Positions 1-8,035 of a DNA stretch of 35,341 bases are shown one piece after another. This DNA comes from Eubacteriales bacterium (GTDB lineage Bacteria; Bacillota; Clostridia; Lachnospirales; Lachnospiraceae). Position 1 is the first letter of the stretch. Each line of letters begins with the position of its first letter. The stretch is from NCBI GenBank assembly GCA_030536555.1, contig JAUNPU010000035.1, forward strand, positions 1-35,341, written 5' to 3'. Under the pieces are notes generated by a model. It was given only the letters and a program-made list of their open reading frames with translations. It did no database searches and was not told the origin of the DNA. The translations under genes and the position numbers were made by a program.

Positions 1-54
1 CAGAGCAGCTGATTTGTAATCAGCAGGTTATCGGTTCGAGTCCGATTATCGGCT
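1..54 (+). tRNA. tRNA-Thr (TGT), 5' part cut by window edge
   Basis: The anticodon arm (stem GCTGA/TCAGC at 8-12 and 20-24) carries anticodon TGT at 15-17. The T arm (ATCGG/CCGAT, 30-46) and the 3' acceptor strand TATCGGC with discriminator T54 follow. The D arm start and the 5' acceptor strand lie before the window. No CCA is encoded. It is the first visible member of a five-tRNA cluster. Confidence 0.93.
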
Positions 55-73
55 TGTAATTCATATTTTATAT

Positions 74-155
74 GGGGGAATTCCCGAGTGGCCAAAGGGG
101 GCAGACTGTAAATCTGTTAGCTGTGCTTTCGGTGGTTCGAATCCACCTTCCCCCA
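74..155 (+). tRNA. tRNA-Tyr (GTA)
   Basis: The acceptor stem is GGGGGAA (74-80) with TTCCCCC (148-154) and discriminator A155. The anticodon is GTA at 108-110 in loop CTGTAAA. The long variable arm between the anticodon and T arms is the class II feature expected of bacterial tRNA-Tyr. CCA is not encoded. Confidence 0.95.
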
Positions 156-183
156 CTCATCAACTTAATATTTGCATAATTAT

Positions 184-257
184 CGCGGGGTGGAGCAGTC
201 TGGAAGCTCGTCGGGCTCATAACCCGAAGGTCATAGGTTCAAATCCTATCCCCGCAA
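184..257 (+). tRNA. Initiator tRNA-fMet (CAT)
   Basis: Two initiator hallmarks are visible. First, the 5' terminal C184 faces A256, the unpaired C1:A72 position recognised by methionyl-tRNA formyltransferase. Second, the anticodon stem ends in three G:C pairs (TCGGG/CCCGA around CTCATAA). It is therefore the initiator rather than the elongator Met tRNA. CCA is not encoded. Confidence 0.95.
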
Positions 258-262
258 TTCAT

Positions 263-335
<73 letters not shown>

Positions 336-338
336 TAT

Positions 339-411
339 GGGCGTGTAGCTCAGTCGGTAGAGCACTTGACTTTTAATCAAGTTGTCCGGGGTTCGAATCC
401 CCGCACGCTCA
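339..411 (+). tRNA. tRNA-Lys (TTT)
   Basis: The acceptor stem GGGCGTG (339-345) pairs with CACGCTC (404-410) with one G-U wobble. The anticodon loop CTTTTAA carries TTT. It is the last tRNA of the cluster, 3 bp after tRNA-Phe, and is followed directly by an intrinsic terminator. Confidence 0.95.
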
Positions 412-419
412 GGAATGTC

Positions 420-444
420 GGTCCGCATTGGCGGACCTTTTTTT
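420..444 (+). terminator. Intrinsic terminator of the tRNA cluster
   Basis: A perfect 7-bp stem GGTCCGC/GCGGACC (420-426, 431-437) with loop ATTG is followed by a run of seven T, 9 bp after tRNA-Lys. Confidence 0.93.
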
Positions 445-461
445 GTACCATAAGCTTCTGC

Positions 462-490
462 TTGTAATCCCATCTGAAATTTGATAAGAT
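462..490 (+). promoter_or_regulatory. Putative sigma-A promoter for the gene at 520
   Basis: A -35-like TTGTAA (462-467) and a -10-like TAAGAT (485-490) are 17 bp apart, with an upstream TG at the extended -10 position. Each hexamer matches consensus at four of six positions. It lies between the tRNA terminator and the start codon at 520. Confidence 0.5.
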
Positions 491-519
491 AAAAATTGCA
501 AAAGATTGGGGACGAAATC

Positions 520-2208
520 ATGAAAGAACAGAAAGAATCGATTCAGGATACCTGGATTCATGAATTTGAAAATCTGTACATTTTAAGCTATCAGACCCTC
601 TATCGCCACGGGAAGCTGTTGTTTAGTCAGGAAGAGAAGGTGAAGGAGCTGCTGATGCTTACCTATATGGAAGCATATCAGCGGAGCGGGCAGATTTCGA
701 AGGAAAAGGATCCCATAGTCTGGCTATTGAAGCGGTCGGATGTGCTGGCTGAGTCGAAGATGGGTGTCACGAAGGAGATGCTGGAAGCTTCCTATGCGGA
801 AGAGCGGATGCAGTCGAAGGAAGCGAAGAAGGAGAAATGGTCGAATCTGGATGAGACTACGCTGCTTCTGGAGATTGAGGAGAAGCTTGGAGTCGAGGAG
901 GAGCAGGAGTCGGCGGAGAAGAGCAGTGTTGCCCGTACCACATTGAAGGGGATTTTTTCGCTGGCATTGCTGGGAGTGGCGCTGCTGGCTCTGGTTGTCG
1001 GCATCGTTGAGATTCGCGGCAAGATGGAGAAGCTGGGGAAGCCGGTGCTTCAGCCGCTTTCGGCGGAAGAAGAACCGGGTGACGGGAATCCTGTACGGGA
1101 GCTGGCGCAGGAAGAAGAGCAGGAAGTCGGCATTCAGGTTGGAGACAAGGCAGTATTTTTGTCGGGAATCGGACAGGTTCTGTACACAATGCCCCTTGAG
1201 GAAAGCAGTATTCCCTATGAGAAGATGGAGAATCCGGAGATTCAGAAGCAGACCGGATGGACATACTATCTGCCATGTCCGGAGCGAGAGGATTCGCAGT
1301 TGTCGGAGGTGGCGCCTTCGCTGCATCACACCCTTTATCGGATGAATGCGGAAGGCAAAGAGATTGAGATTATCATGCGGGAAGTGGATGACTTCATGCT
1401 CTGGGAGAATGGAATCTATGTGTCTCAGTTCGACAGAATCAAGAGAATTGATGCCAACGATATATTTGTGAAGGAGAAGCCGGGATTCTACATCAAGGCG
1501 CAGGATAATGAGATCTACCTGTACGACAATCTGGGACGGACCATGAAGACGGATGCCGATGGAAGTATTCAGATCGGTGACCGGATTCTCAAAATGTCAT
1601 CAAACCGGGTTCTGGATGTGGAGACTCCGGTACAGAAGAAGGGACAGACTTCCTATTATCTGAAGGATACGGAGGATGGTGCAAAGATCTTTCGAAATCG
1701 AAACGGACAGGAAGAGCTGTTCGAGGAGAACGGCAAAAATATCGACAGTTTCTGTATCGTGGGAGACTGGCTGTACTACAGTACCTGTGTGCGCATGAAG
1801 GATTCCGGTTCTAATTACAGCGAGTTATATCGGAAGTCGCTGGTTATCGGGGAAGAGGCGGAGAAGATTGGGAAGAGATTCACCGGCCGGATGTATGAGA
1901 TGCATTATTCTTCTGAAAATAAGCAGATTTATGGGGATTATGTGCCGAAGAGCTGGAAGAATAATCATGGTGTGATTGCAGTGATTTCGCCGCTGGGACA
2001 GATCAGCATTCTGGATGATGAGGAATTGCGTGCCGGTGCGGAGACAACAGGCGATGACAGACTGCGGTTTGTGATGGCGCAGGGAGATCAGGTATATTGT
2101 TTTTGGGAGGATTGCTATTGGGAGAAATATGAGGAGCCGGTGGTAATCTGGAGAAAAGTTCTGGTACTGCGAAACAGTGACCGGATTCTGCAGGAGGAAG
2201 AGCAGTAG
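520..2208 (+). CDS. Single-pass membrane protein, sigma-region-2-like N-terminus, large extracytoplasmic domain
   Basis: No named family is recognised with certainty. The ATG at 520 follows a GGGGAC ribosome binding site; the frame stays open slightly upstream without a better start. Of 562 residues, about 1-100 form a charged helical cytoplasmic region whose spacing (YQTLYRHGKLLF, then LTYMEAYQRSGQ, then PIVWLLKRSD) resembles region 2 of ECF sigma factors. One membrane helix lies near residues 144-165. The rest, predicted outside the cell, is rich in short beta-strand segments with recurring aromatic and Gly/Asp turns (for example LYRMNAEGKEIEIIMREVDD), like the DUF5050-type or beta-propeller sensor domains found in clostridia. 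A membrane-anchored regulator or sensor is an inference. It stands alone, with its own promoter and terminator. Confidence 0.8.
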   Translation: MKEQKESIQDTWIHEFENLYILSYQTLYRHGKLLFSQEEKVKELLMLTYMEAYQRSGQISKEKDPIVWLLKRSDVLAESKMGVTKEMLEASYAEERMQSKEAKKEKWSNLDETTLLLEIEEKLGVEEEQESAEKSSVARTTLKGIFSLALLGVALLALVVGIVEIRGKMEKLGKPVLQPLSAEEEPGDGNPVRELAQEEEQEVGIQVGDKAVFLSGIGQVLYTMPLEESSIPYEKMENPEIQKQTGWTYYLPCPEREDSQLSEVAPSLHHTLYRMNAEGKEIEIIMREVDDFMLWENGIYVSQFDRIKRIDANDIFVKEKPGFYIKAQDNEIYLYDNLGRTMKTDADGSIQIGDRILKMSSNRVLDVETPVQKKGQTSYYLKDTEDGAKIFRNRNGQEELFEENGKNIDSFCIVGDWLYYSTCVRMKDSGSNYSELYRKSLVIGEEAEKIGKRFTGRMYEMHYSSENKQIYGDYVPKSWKNNHGVIAVISPLGQISILDDEELRAGAETTGDDRLRFVMAQGDQVYCFWEDCYWEKYEEPVVIWRKVLVLRNSDRILQEEEQ

Positions 2209-2238
2209 AACTTCCGGGCAGAGTCCGGTTTTTCTTTT
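2180..2238 (+). terminator. Terminator overlapping the end of the gene at 520
   Basis: ACCGGATTCTGC (2180-2191) pairs at 11 of 12 positions with GCAGAGTCCGGT (2218-2229), followed by TTTTTCTTTT. The left arm lies in the last codons and the stop codon sits in the loop. A long loop lowers certainty. Confidence 0.6.
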
Positions 2239-2250
2239 GGAAACGGATGA

Positions 2251-2478
2251 CTATTCGTCAAATTCTGCGATGACGTAGAAGCCGCGGTCATTTTCCCGAA
2301 TGTCCTTGATGATGCCTTCCCGGGACTTCAGGCGATTATTGGACTTATAGCAGCCGGACATGGCGACAGCCGGTTCGATAATGTAACTGTAGTTGAAGCC
2401 TTCCCGCTCGATGACTTCGACCTTGTCACCGACCTTTACGAGACCCTGGCGTTCCATTTTAAATTCCATCTCGCGCAT
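2251..2478 (-). CDS. Small conserved-type protein of unknown function (75 aa)
   Basis: I do not recognise the family. The start chosen is the ATG at 2478, which has a strong AAAGGAGA ribosome binding site about 10 nt upstream; an ATG nine codons earlier lies on the wrong side of that site. The protein reads as a small beta-rich domain: VGDKVEVIEREG near the N-terminus, then GIIKDIRENDRGFYVIAEFDE-type strands at the end, like SH3/KOW-type small barrels. It has no signal peptide or membrane helix, so it is cytoplasmic. A consensus-like promoter lies upstream on the same strand. It is transcribed towards the gene at 520. Confidence 0.8.
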   Translation of the reverse strand: MREMEFKMERQGLVKVGDKVEVIEREGFNYSYIIEPAVAMSGCYKSNNRLKSREGIIKDIRENDRGFYVIAEFDE

Positions 2479-2530
2479 GATTTGCTCATCTCCTTTCAGC
2501 AGCATTCCAAAGCAGCTGCCTGTCGGTTTT

Positions 2531-2559
2531 ATTATAGTGAAAGTGTGGGGAAATGTAAA
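2531..2559 (-). promoter_or_regulatory. Sigma-A promoter for the small gene at 2251-2478
   Basis: Read on the minus strand, TTTACA (2554-2559) and a perfect TATAAT (2531-2536) are separated by 17 bp. The predicted start site gives a leader of about 45 nt. Confidence 0.75.
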
Positions 2560-2656
2560 GGTTCAGGACTGTTACAGATTTACGTGAGAGGGGTAACTAT
2601 GTTACAATCAATGGCAGAACAAGATGATAATTATGATGAGAAGAGGTGACTGTGAA

Positions 2657-4219
2657 GTGGAAAAGGACAGGCTGTTGTTGTCAAGGCTGAAAAAATACGG
2701 AGAATCGAAGGCATATCCATTTCATATGCCGGGACATAAGAGGATGGCGGGGGATAAAGCGCTGAACGGGTTCCCCAATCCATTTGCAGTTGATATTACG
2801 GAGATAGAAGGGTTTGATAATCTGCATCATCCGGAGGGAATTCTGAAGGAGTCCATGGAGTGGGCGGCTTCTGTCTATGGGGCGGATCGGACCTACTATC
2901 TGGTCAATGGAAGCAGCTGCGGAATCCTGAGTGCCATCTGCGCCGCAACGGAGCATGGGGGAACGATTCTGATGAGCCGCAACTGTCATAAGTCAGCTTA
3001 TCATGGAGTTATCCTCAACAGACTGAAATGCGCCTATGTTTATCCACAAATTATTGAGAAAATGGGGATACAGGGTGGGATTCTGGCTTCGGATGTGGAA
3101 AAAGCACTGAAAGAGCAGCCGGATGTGCAGGCGGTTCTGATCGTGTCGCCCACTTATGATGGAATTGTATCGGATATTCGAAACATTGCGGATGTGGTGC
3201 ATGGTCATGGGATTCCGCTGATTGTGGATGAGGCCCACGGGGCACATTTCCCGTTTGATGACCGGATGGATGAAGCGCTTTCCTGCGGTGCGGACCTGGT
3301 GATCCAGAGTCTTCACAAGACATTGCCGTCACTGACGCAGACAGCGGTCCTTCATGGAAGACGGGGATATGTGGATTTTGAGAAGCTGGAGCGGTATCTG
3401 CAGATGTTCCAGACCAGCAGCCCCTCTTATGTCCTGATGGCGTCCATTGAGCAGTGTATTTATGAGATGGCAGTGCATGGGCGGGAAAAAATGGCGGAGT
3501 TTTCTGAGCGAATCGGTGAAGTGAGGAGAGAGCTGGCAGAGATGAAGCATCTGCGGCTGCTGGAGCCGGGAGAGAAGTGGCTGCGCCTGAAAGAGCAGAG
3601 TGAGGGATGGCTGCGTCTGGATGAGCCGGGAGAGAAGCGGCTGTGTCTGGATGAGGTGTCCGGGGTCTATGACTATGACCGGTCGAAGATTGTGGTGTCC
3701 TGCAGGAACTGTCTGCGGGTCAATGAGGATGGAAGAAGGGGGAGGATGGATGGCAATCAGCTGTCGGACTGGCTGCGGACGGAGTATGATCTGGAGATGG
3801 AGATGTGCGGGGCGGACTATATTGTGGCAATCACCACGTATCTGGACAGCCAGGAGGGGCTTGGAAGGCTGGTGGAGGCGCTGAAGGAAATCGACGGGAG
3901 GCTGGAAGCGTGTGAAGTCAATCAGCATCCGCTGAACAACTGGAATCTGCCGGATATCAGATTAAAGATGGCGGATGCCATGGAACGAAGAAGTGAACCG
4001 CTTTTGCTGTCGGATTGTGCGGGGAAGATATCGGCGGAGTTCGTCTATCTGTATCCGCCGGGGATTCCGATTGTGGCGCCGGGAGAGCTGGTGACGGAGC
4101 GTATAGTGGAGCGGGTGCTTCAGTATAAGGGCATGGGGCTTCCGGTGCAGGGAATGGCTGATCTGAATGCAGAGAGACTGCGGGTACTCGGAGAAGCGGC
4201 AGATGCTGAGGAAGGCTGA
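2657..4219 (+). CDS. PLP-dependent Orn/Lys/Arg decarboxylase family protein
   Basis: Group III PLP decarboxylases remove the alpha-carboxyl group of lysine, ornithine or arginine to give a polyamine precursor. Visible family features are HMPGHKR near the N-terminus, the cofactor aspartate in VDEAHGAHFPF, and the Schiff-base lysine in SLHKTLPSLTQT. At 520 residues it is the compact Gram-positive form (YaaO-like), without the N-terminal wing of the E. coli inducible enzymes. The GTG at 2657 is chosen because GAGGTGA lies 7 nt upstream; an in-frame ATG at 2624 has no such site. It heads the conserved decarboxylase / kinase / holB / ricT / rsmI block. The odd part is four 10-residue repeats in the middle (separate entry). 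Substrate cannot be decided from sequence. Confidence 0.92.
   Translation: MEKDRLLLSRLKKYGESKAYPFHMPGHKRMAGDKALNGFPNPFAVDITEIEGFDNLHHPEGILKESMEWAASVYGADRTYYLVNGSSCGILSAICAATEHGGTILMSRNCHKSAYHGVILNRLKCAYVYPQIIEKMGIQGGILASDVEKALKEQPDVQAVLIVSPTYDGIVSDIRNIADVVHGHGIPLIVDEAHGAHFPFDDRMDEALSCGADLVIQSLHKTLPSLTQTAVLHGRRGYVDFEKLERYLQMFQTSSPSYVLMASIEQCIYEMAVHGREKMAEFSERIGEVRRELAEMKHLRLLEPGEKWLRLKEQSEGWLRLDEPGEKRLCLDEVSGVYDYDRSKIVVSCRNCLRVNEDGRRGRMDGNQLSDWLRTEYDLEMEMCGADYIVAITTYLDSQEGLGRLVEALKEIDGRLEACEVNQHPLNNWNLPDIRLKMADAMERRSEPLLLSDCAGKISAEFVYLYPPGIPIVAPGELVTERIVERVLQYKGMGLPVQGMADLNAERLRVLGEAADAEEG
3551..3660 (+). repeat. In-frame 30-bp tandem repeat in the decarboxylase
   Basis: Three full units (3551-3580, 3581-3610, 3611-3640) and a partial fourth encode LRLLEPGEKW, LRLKEQSEGW, LRLDEPGEKR and LCLDEVSG. 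The units differ by several substitutions, so the expansion is not recent. It falls between the PLP core and the C-terminal domain and keeps the frame. Confidence 0.9.
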
Positions 4220-4266
4220 GCGTGATTGAAGCAAAATGGGTATGTTGATAGAAGAGGAAGAATGAT

Positions 4267-4854
4267 ATGGGTAAGATATTTTATCTGATGGGCAAGAGTG
4301 CGTCGGGAAAGGATACGATATACAAGAGAATTCTTAAGGAGTGCCCACAGCTTAAGACGGTGGTGCTTTATACGACCCGGCCGATGCGGGAAGGAGAGAC
4401 GGAGGGGGTGGAGTATTACTTTACCACGCCGGAACAGCTGAGGGCCTATGAGAAGGCGGGGAAGATCATCGAGCTGCGGACCTACCAGACGGTGTATGGT
4501 CCCTGGAGCTATGCGACGGTGGATGATGGTCGAATTGACTTAGAAAATGGGGATTATCTGGTGATCGGCACGCTGGAGTCCTACGAGAAGATGCGGGATT
4601 ACTACGGGGCGGATGTGGTGGAGCCGATCTATGTGACGGTGGATGACGGACTGCGGCTGGAGCGGGCGCTGGCCCGGGAGCGGCAGCAGCAGGAACCAAA
4701 GTATGCGGAGCTGTGCAGGCGGTTTCTGGCAGACGAGGAGGACTTCTCCGAGGAGAACCGGAAGCGGTGCGGAATTGTGCGGGAATACCGCAATGAAGAT
4801 CTGGATACCTGTGTGAAGGAGATTCTGGATACGGTGTGTAGCCGGCGGCAGTAA
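4267..4854 (+). CDS. Guanylate-kinase-like nucleotide kinase
   Basis: The protein has 195 residues, the usual length of guanylate kinase. The P-loop is GKSASGKD near residues 9-16, and the GMP-binding signature reads TTRPMREGETEGVEYYF near 37-53, both in family positions. The P-loop departs from the usual GPSGVGKG pattern, so GMP specificity is not certain; the cell may have a separate canonical Gmk. AGAGGAAG lies 6 nt before the ATG. It follows the decarboxylase by 47 bp. In Bacillus the equivalent position is held by thymidylate kinase (tmk), so this looks like replacement by a different P-loop kinase within the same gene order. It is cytoplasmic. Confidence 0.85.
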   Translation: MGKIFYLMGKSASGKDTIYKRILKECPQLKTVVLYTTRPMREGETEGVEYYFTTPEQLRAYEKAGKIIELRTYQTVYGPWSYATVDDGRIDLENGDYLVIGTLESYEKMRDYYGADVVEPIYVTVDDGLRLERALARERQQQEPKYAELCRRFLADEEDFSEENRKRCGIVREYRNEDLDTCVKEILDTVCSRRQ

Positions 4855-4926
4855 TTTATGAGGTCCGGGTGAATAATTCTGCGGGGAATCCGGAACGCTT
4901 CAGAGAGCAGTGAGGGGGGGATTGGA

Positions 4927-7900
4927 ATGAAGAAAATAAGACGTTTTGGGGCAGTGTGTTTATGTATCTGTCTTGGTTTTCCTGTGGGTGGGAGTTTGCC
5001 GGTACCTGCGTATGGAGCTTACGGGGAAGATTCAGCTTCCGGGAGTGTTCGGCAGGAGCTGCTTACCTGTCTGGAGGAAGATCTGGTGCCTGCGTATGGG
5101 AAGCTGCCGGAGGAGGAGCAGGCTCTTTGGCTAAATGAGAGCGGAGCAAAAGACGGATATGTGGATGGGGAAGACATGAGCGGCGTGATCAGCTCCATGA
5201 TTTATGATTATGATCTGGATGGTCAGGAGGAGCTTTTCGTTGCCCGGATTCTTACGGAGGGGCATGACACGGAAGTGTTATTAGACATGTACGAATATGG
5301 GACAGAAGGAGTGTTCTGTGCTTCCTCGCAGAGTCTGACAACGTTCGGTGCGGCAATGGGGTACCATACCCTGGCGCTGTCATTTTTTCTTTCAGAAAAT
5401 GGACCGGATGGATATCCTCTGATCTGCCTGTATGCCTATGATACCATGAATGACCGGAATGAGGCGGTACACTGCTTTTCTTATGAGGACGGAGAGCTGG
5501 AGCCGGGAGCGGCAGAAAATTGCATCATTGGAGGTGGAGACTGGTGTTACTGGTTTCACGGAGAAGCTGGAATCCATCGGTCGGAATTATTTTCTTGGAC
5601 AGAGCCGGAGGATGGCTGGACGGTTGCGGAAGAGGACTGGTGGAAGTACGAGGAGCGCAATGGAAGTGCTGATTACACAGAAAAATGGGAAGATTATGAG
5701 AGACGTGCTTTGCAGATACAGGAGCGGTATCGGGATTCCCTGATGTCGATGGGGCTTGTCCGGAACAGTCAGAATCTGCAGCAGGATTATGACGTGGAAG
5801 CAGGGATGATGACCTATCGGGAGATTCCGGAGATGTTTGAAAACCGGGAGGAGCTGATCTGGATCGGGGACTTCTGGTCTGTGTCTCAGGATAGAAGCAA
5901 GCGTGCATGGGTCAGAGATTATCATCAGAATGACTTTCTTCCGGAGGAGCCGGAACGTGCTGTGGACCAGGAATCCGGCGATGGGACTGATCAGCCTGAG
6001 AACTTTTTGGATTACAGGCAGCTTTATGAGGAGATGATGATTCAGGATTATATCGATCAGCATGTGTACTTTGCGGGAAGTACCCACTATACGGATATGA
6101 TGGACAGCCGCACTTCCGATGAGCTGAAAATGGCACAGGACACGGGCGGGAAGCTGGCGGCGGAGGTGATGTTCGATACACTGGATGAGGCCGGGAAGAT
6201 TTTCGGCGCAGATTTTGACAGCCTGTCTGTATTTGACAATCCACAGGATGCGGTATTGGCGGAAATCCTTATGTCGGTTACGGGGACCGACATGGCAGAG
6301 TGTCCGGAGGTTCGTAATGCTTCCATTGATTTTGCTAATCAGGTTACAGAGTTGATTAAAAAGGTGAATCCGGACGCCACAGTTGAGACACCGGAGTTCA
6401 AATCCATGCTGCAGGAGCTGTTGGAGAATCCGAAAAGCTTTAAGCAGAAGTATCCGACCAGATATGAGGAGCTGGCAGGCAAGCTTGAGGAAAGCTTTTC
6501 GGAGGAGAGTACATTAAAGATTATGGGAGGTCTGTCCAAAGCGGAATCATTTATCGGAAAAGGCGGACAGATGCTTAAGATTCTGAATCAGTTCAACAGT
6601 GCAGTGGACAAGTTCAGCGAGTGTTACCGGTTCTATGTGACTGTGGAAACCTACAGCAGGACCACAGAAGAGCTGCAGAATACCCTTTACCGGATCGGAA
6701 CCCGGATGGACAATGAAATCCAGCGGGGGCAGTACGAAAAGGCGCTGGGGAAGATGGATTCTTATCTGGAGAAGGACCGGATTGTGGATGTATTTGCAGA
6801 GAAATGCATAGAGGAGGGCGCCTCATGGGTCTATGATGTGTATGCTGAGAATGTTGTTCAGGGTCTGATGCAGGGCGTGTCAGCCAACCTGCTCAGCAAG
6901 GGACTTGGCATCTCGGCAACCAAACTGGGGGGAACTATGGCGGCGTTACAGGTGGCATATCAGGTGGGCTGGAGCTTAAGCAACGGACTGTCAAAAAATG
7001 ACAGGCTGGTGGAGTGCCGGGAGCTGATACGTGCCAACTACTTTGTGGCAGAAGCGGCCTATGATGTTCTGGAGGATGACCGGCATGCACTGGAATCTGA
7101 GAAAACCTATGAGAATGCGCTTCAGTTTGATGCCAGCTATATGACGCTGCGTGCCAGTGAGATGTATTCACTGCATGTTTATGACCAGTTCCTGGATGCA
7201 TACAAACAATCCGCCGGTTACTATGTAAAGGACTTTTTTAAGTATATTTATTCACTGATTGGTGATTCCGGAGAGGATGAGATTCGAGATGAGGTCCTGA
7301 TTGACAGTCTGCTGCTGGACTGGAACAGGGAGAAATGTCATGGTGCCTACTTCTGGAATCAGCGTGATCTTGTGGAGCTTGACGGTCCCGTAAGCCTGCA
7401 GCTCTATGATGAGCATGGCCTGCAGCTTGCGTCTGCCCGGGACGGGGAAGTGTCGGAGGATGAGGAAAATGTGGTTTCTTCAACGGTGATGCATGGAGAG
7501 AAGATCACGACCTGTTTTGGAGATGCAGGAATGTACCGCATGGAAATACTGGCGGAGGAGGCAGGGACACTTTCGGTTCTTTTGTCGGCGGAGGATGCGG
7601 GAGACCGGGTTACGGAAAGGGAGGCATATACGGATATTTCCATGAAACAGGGAGACCGCTTCCAGGTGGTTCTTCTGTCTACGCTCCATAATTCCAGGTG
7701 CTTCCTTTTCAGATATCAGGATGATGGAAGTCTGCTGGTCATTGAACCGGGGGCGGATGAGTCTGGTTCTGCGGTGAACCGGGATACTGATATGACAGTC
7801 GGAGGAGAGCCGTGGAATCCGGATGGGGAGAGCATGGGAGCGCAGCTGGTGAAGAAGCTTTACCAGGAAGGGAAGAATCTGTATGATGACTGCAAGCGTG

Positions 7901-7932
7901 TGATTGGGCGCCTGCTTGAACTGTTATTTTAG
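4927..7932 (+). CDS. Large secreted protein of unknown function (1001 aa)
   Basis: No family is recognised. The first 31 residues are a classical signal peptide: basic MKKIRRF, a hydrophobic stretch, and a probable cleavage after VPAYGA. The cysteines in the hydrophobic stretch do not form a convincing lipobox. Residues about 90-105 contain the calcium-like aspartate loop YDYDLDGQEEL, seen in many clostridial secreted proteins that report on a value. Residues about 380-800 are mostly helical with a Gly/Ala stretch near 660-690. Residues about 850-950 look beta-rich, like a carbohydrate-binding or adhesion sandwich. There is no sortase motif or membrane anchor at the C-terminus. It interrupts the kinase-to-holB gene order and ends just before the holB promoter. 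GAGGGGGG precedes the ATG at 4927. Confidence 0.85.
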   Translation: MKKIRRFGAVCLCICLGFPVGGSLPVPAYGAYGEDSASGSVRQELLTCLEEDLVPAYGKLPEEEQALWLNESGAKDGYVDGEDMSGVISSMIYDYDLDGQEELFVARILTEGHDTEVLLDMYEYGTEGVFCASSQSLTTFGAAMGYHTLALSFFLSENGPDGYPLICLYAYDTMNDRNEAVHCFSYEDGELEPGAAENCIIGGGDWCYWFHGEAGIHRSELFSWTEPEDGWTVAEEDWWKYEERNGSADYTEKWEDYERRALQIQERYRDSLMSMGLVRNSQNLQQDYDVEAGMMTYREIPEMFENREELIWIGDFWSVSQDRSKRAWVRDYHQNDFLPEEPERAVDQESGDGTDQPENFLDYRQLYEEMMIQDYIDQHVYFAGSTHYTDMMDSRTSDELKMAQDTGGKLAAEVMFDTLDEAGKIFGADFDSLSVFDNPQDAVLAEILMSVTGTDMAECPEVRNASIDFANQVTELIKKVNPDATVETPEFKSMLQELLENPKSFKQKYPTRYEELAGKLEESFSEESTLKIMGGLSKAESFIGKGGQMLKILNQFNSAVDKFSECYRFYVTVETYSRTTEELQNTLYRIGTRMDNEIQRGQYEKALGKMDSYLEKDRIVDVFAEKCIEEGASWVYDVYAENVVQGLMQGVSANLLSKGLGISATKLGGTMAALQVAYQVGWSLSNGLSKNDRLVECRELIRANYFVAEAAYDVLEDDRHALESEKTYENALQFDASYMTLRASEMYSLHVYDQFLDAYKQSAGYYVKDFFKYIYSLIGDSGEDEIRDEVLIDSLLLDWNREKCHGAYFWNQRDLVELDGPVSLQLYDEHGLQLASARDGEVSEDEENVVSSTVMHGEKITTCFGDAGMYRMEILAEEAGTLSVLLSAEDAGDRVTEREAYTDISMKQGDRFQVVLLSTLHNSRCFLFRYQDDGSLLVIEPGADESGSAVNRDTDMTVGGEPWNPDGESMGAQLVKKLYQEGKNLYDDCKRVIGRLLELLF

Positions 7933-7959
7933 CGGTTTATGGGAAACAAAAGGATATTC

Positions 7960-7988
7960 TATACAGAGTCCTGAAATTATGATATAAT
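7960..7988 (+). promoter_or_regulatory. Extended -10 promoter for the holB operon
   Basis: TATACA (7960-7965) and a perfect TATAAT (7983-7988) are 17 bp apart, with TG at the extended -10 position (7980-7981). It lies in the 103-bp gap before holB and suggests that holB, ricT, the methyltransferase and rsmI can be transcribed independently of the upstream secreted-protein gene. Confidence 0.8.
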
Positions 7989-8035
7989 TTTCTAATCGGC
8001 AACTACAGTGGATTTCAGATAAAGGAGCGCCTGCC

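Noticed and set aside
2393..2587. Rightward 64-residue frame opposite the small gene at 2251-2478
   Set aside because: It lies antisense to a gene with a good promoter and ribosome binding site and has no such signals itself.
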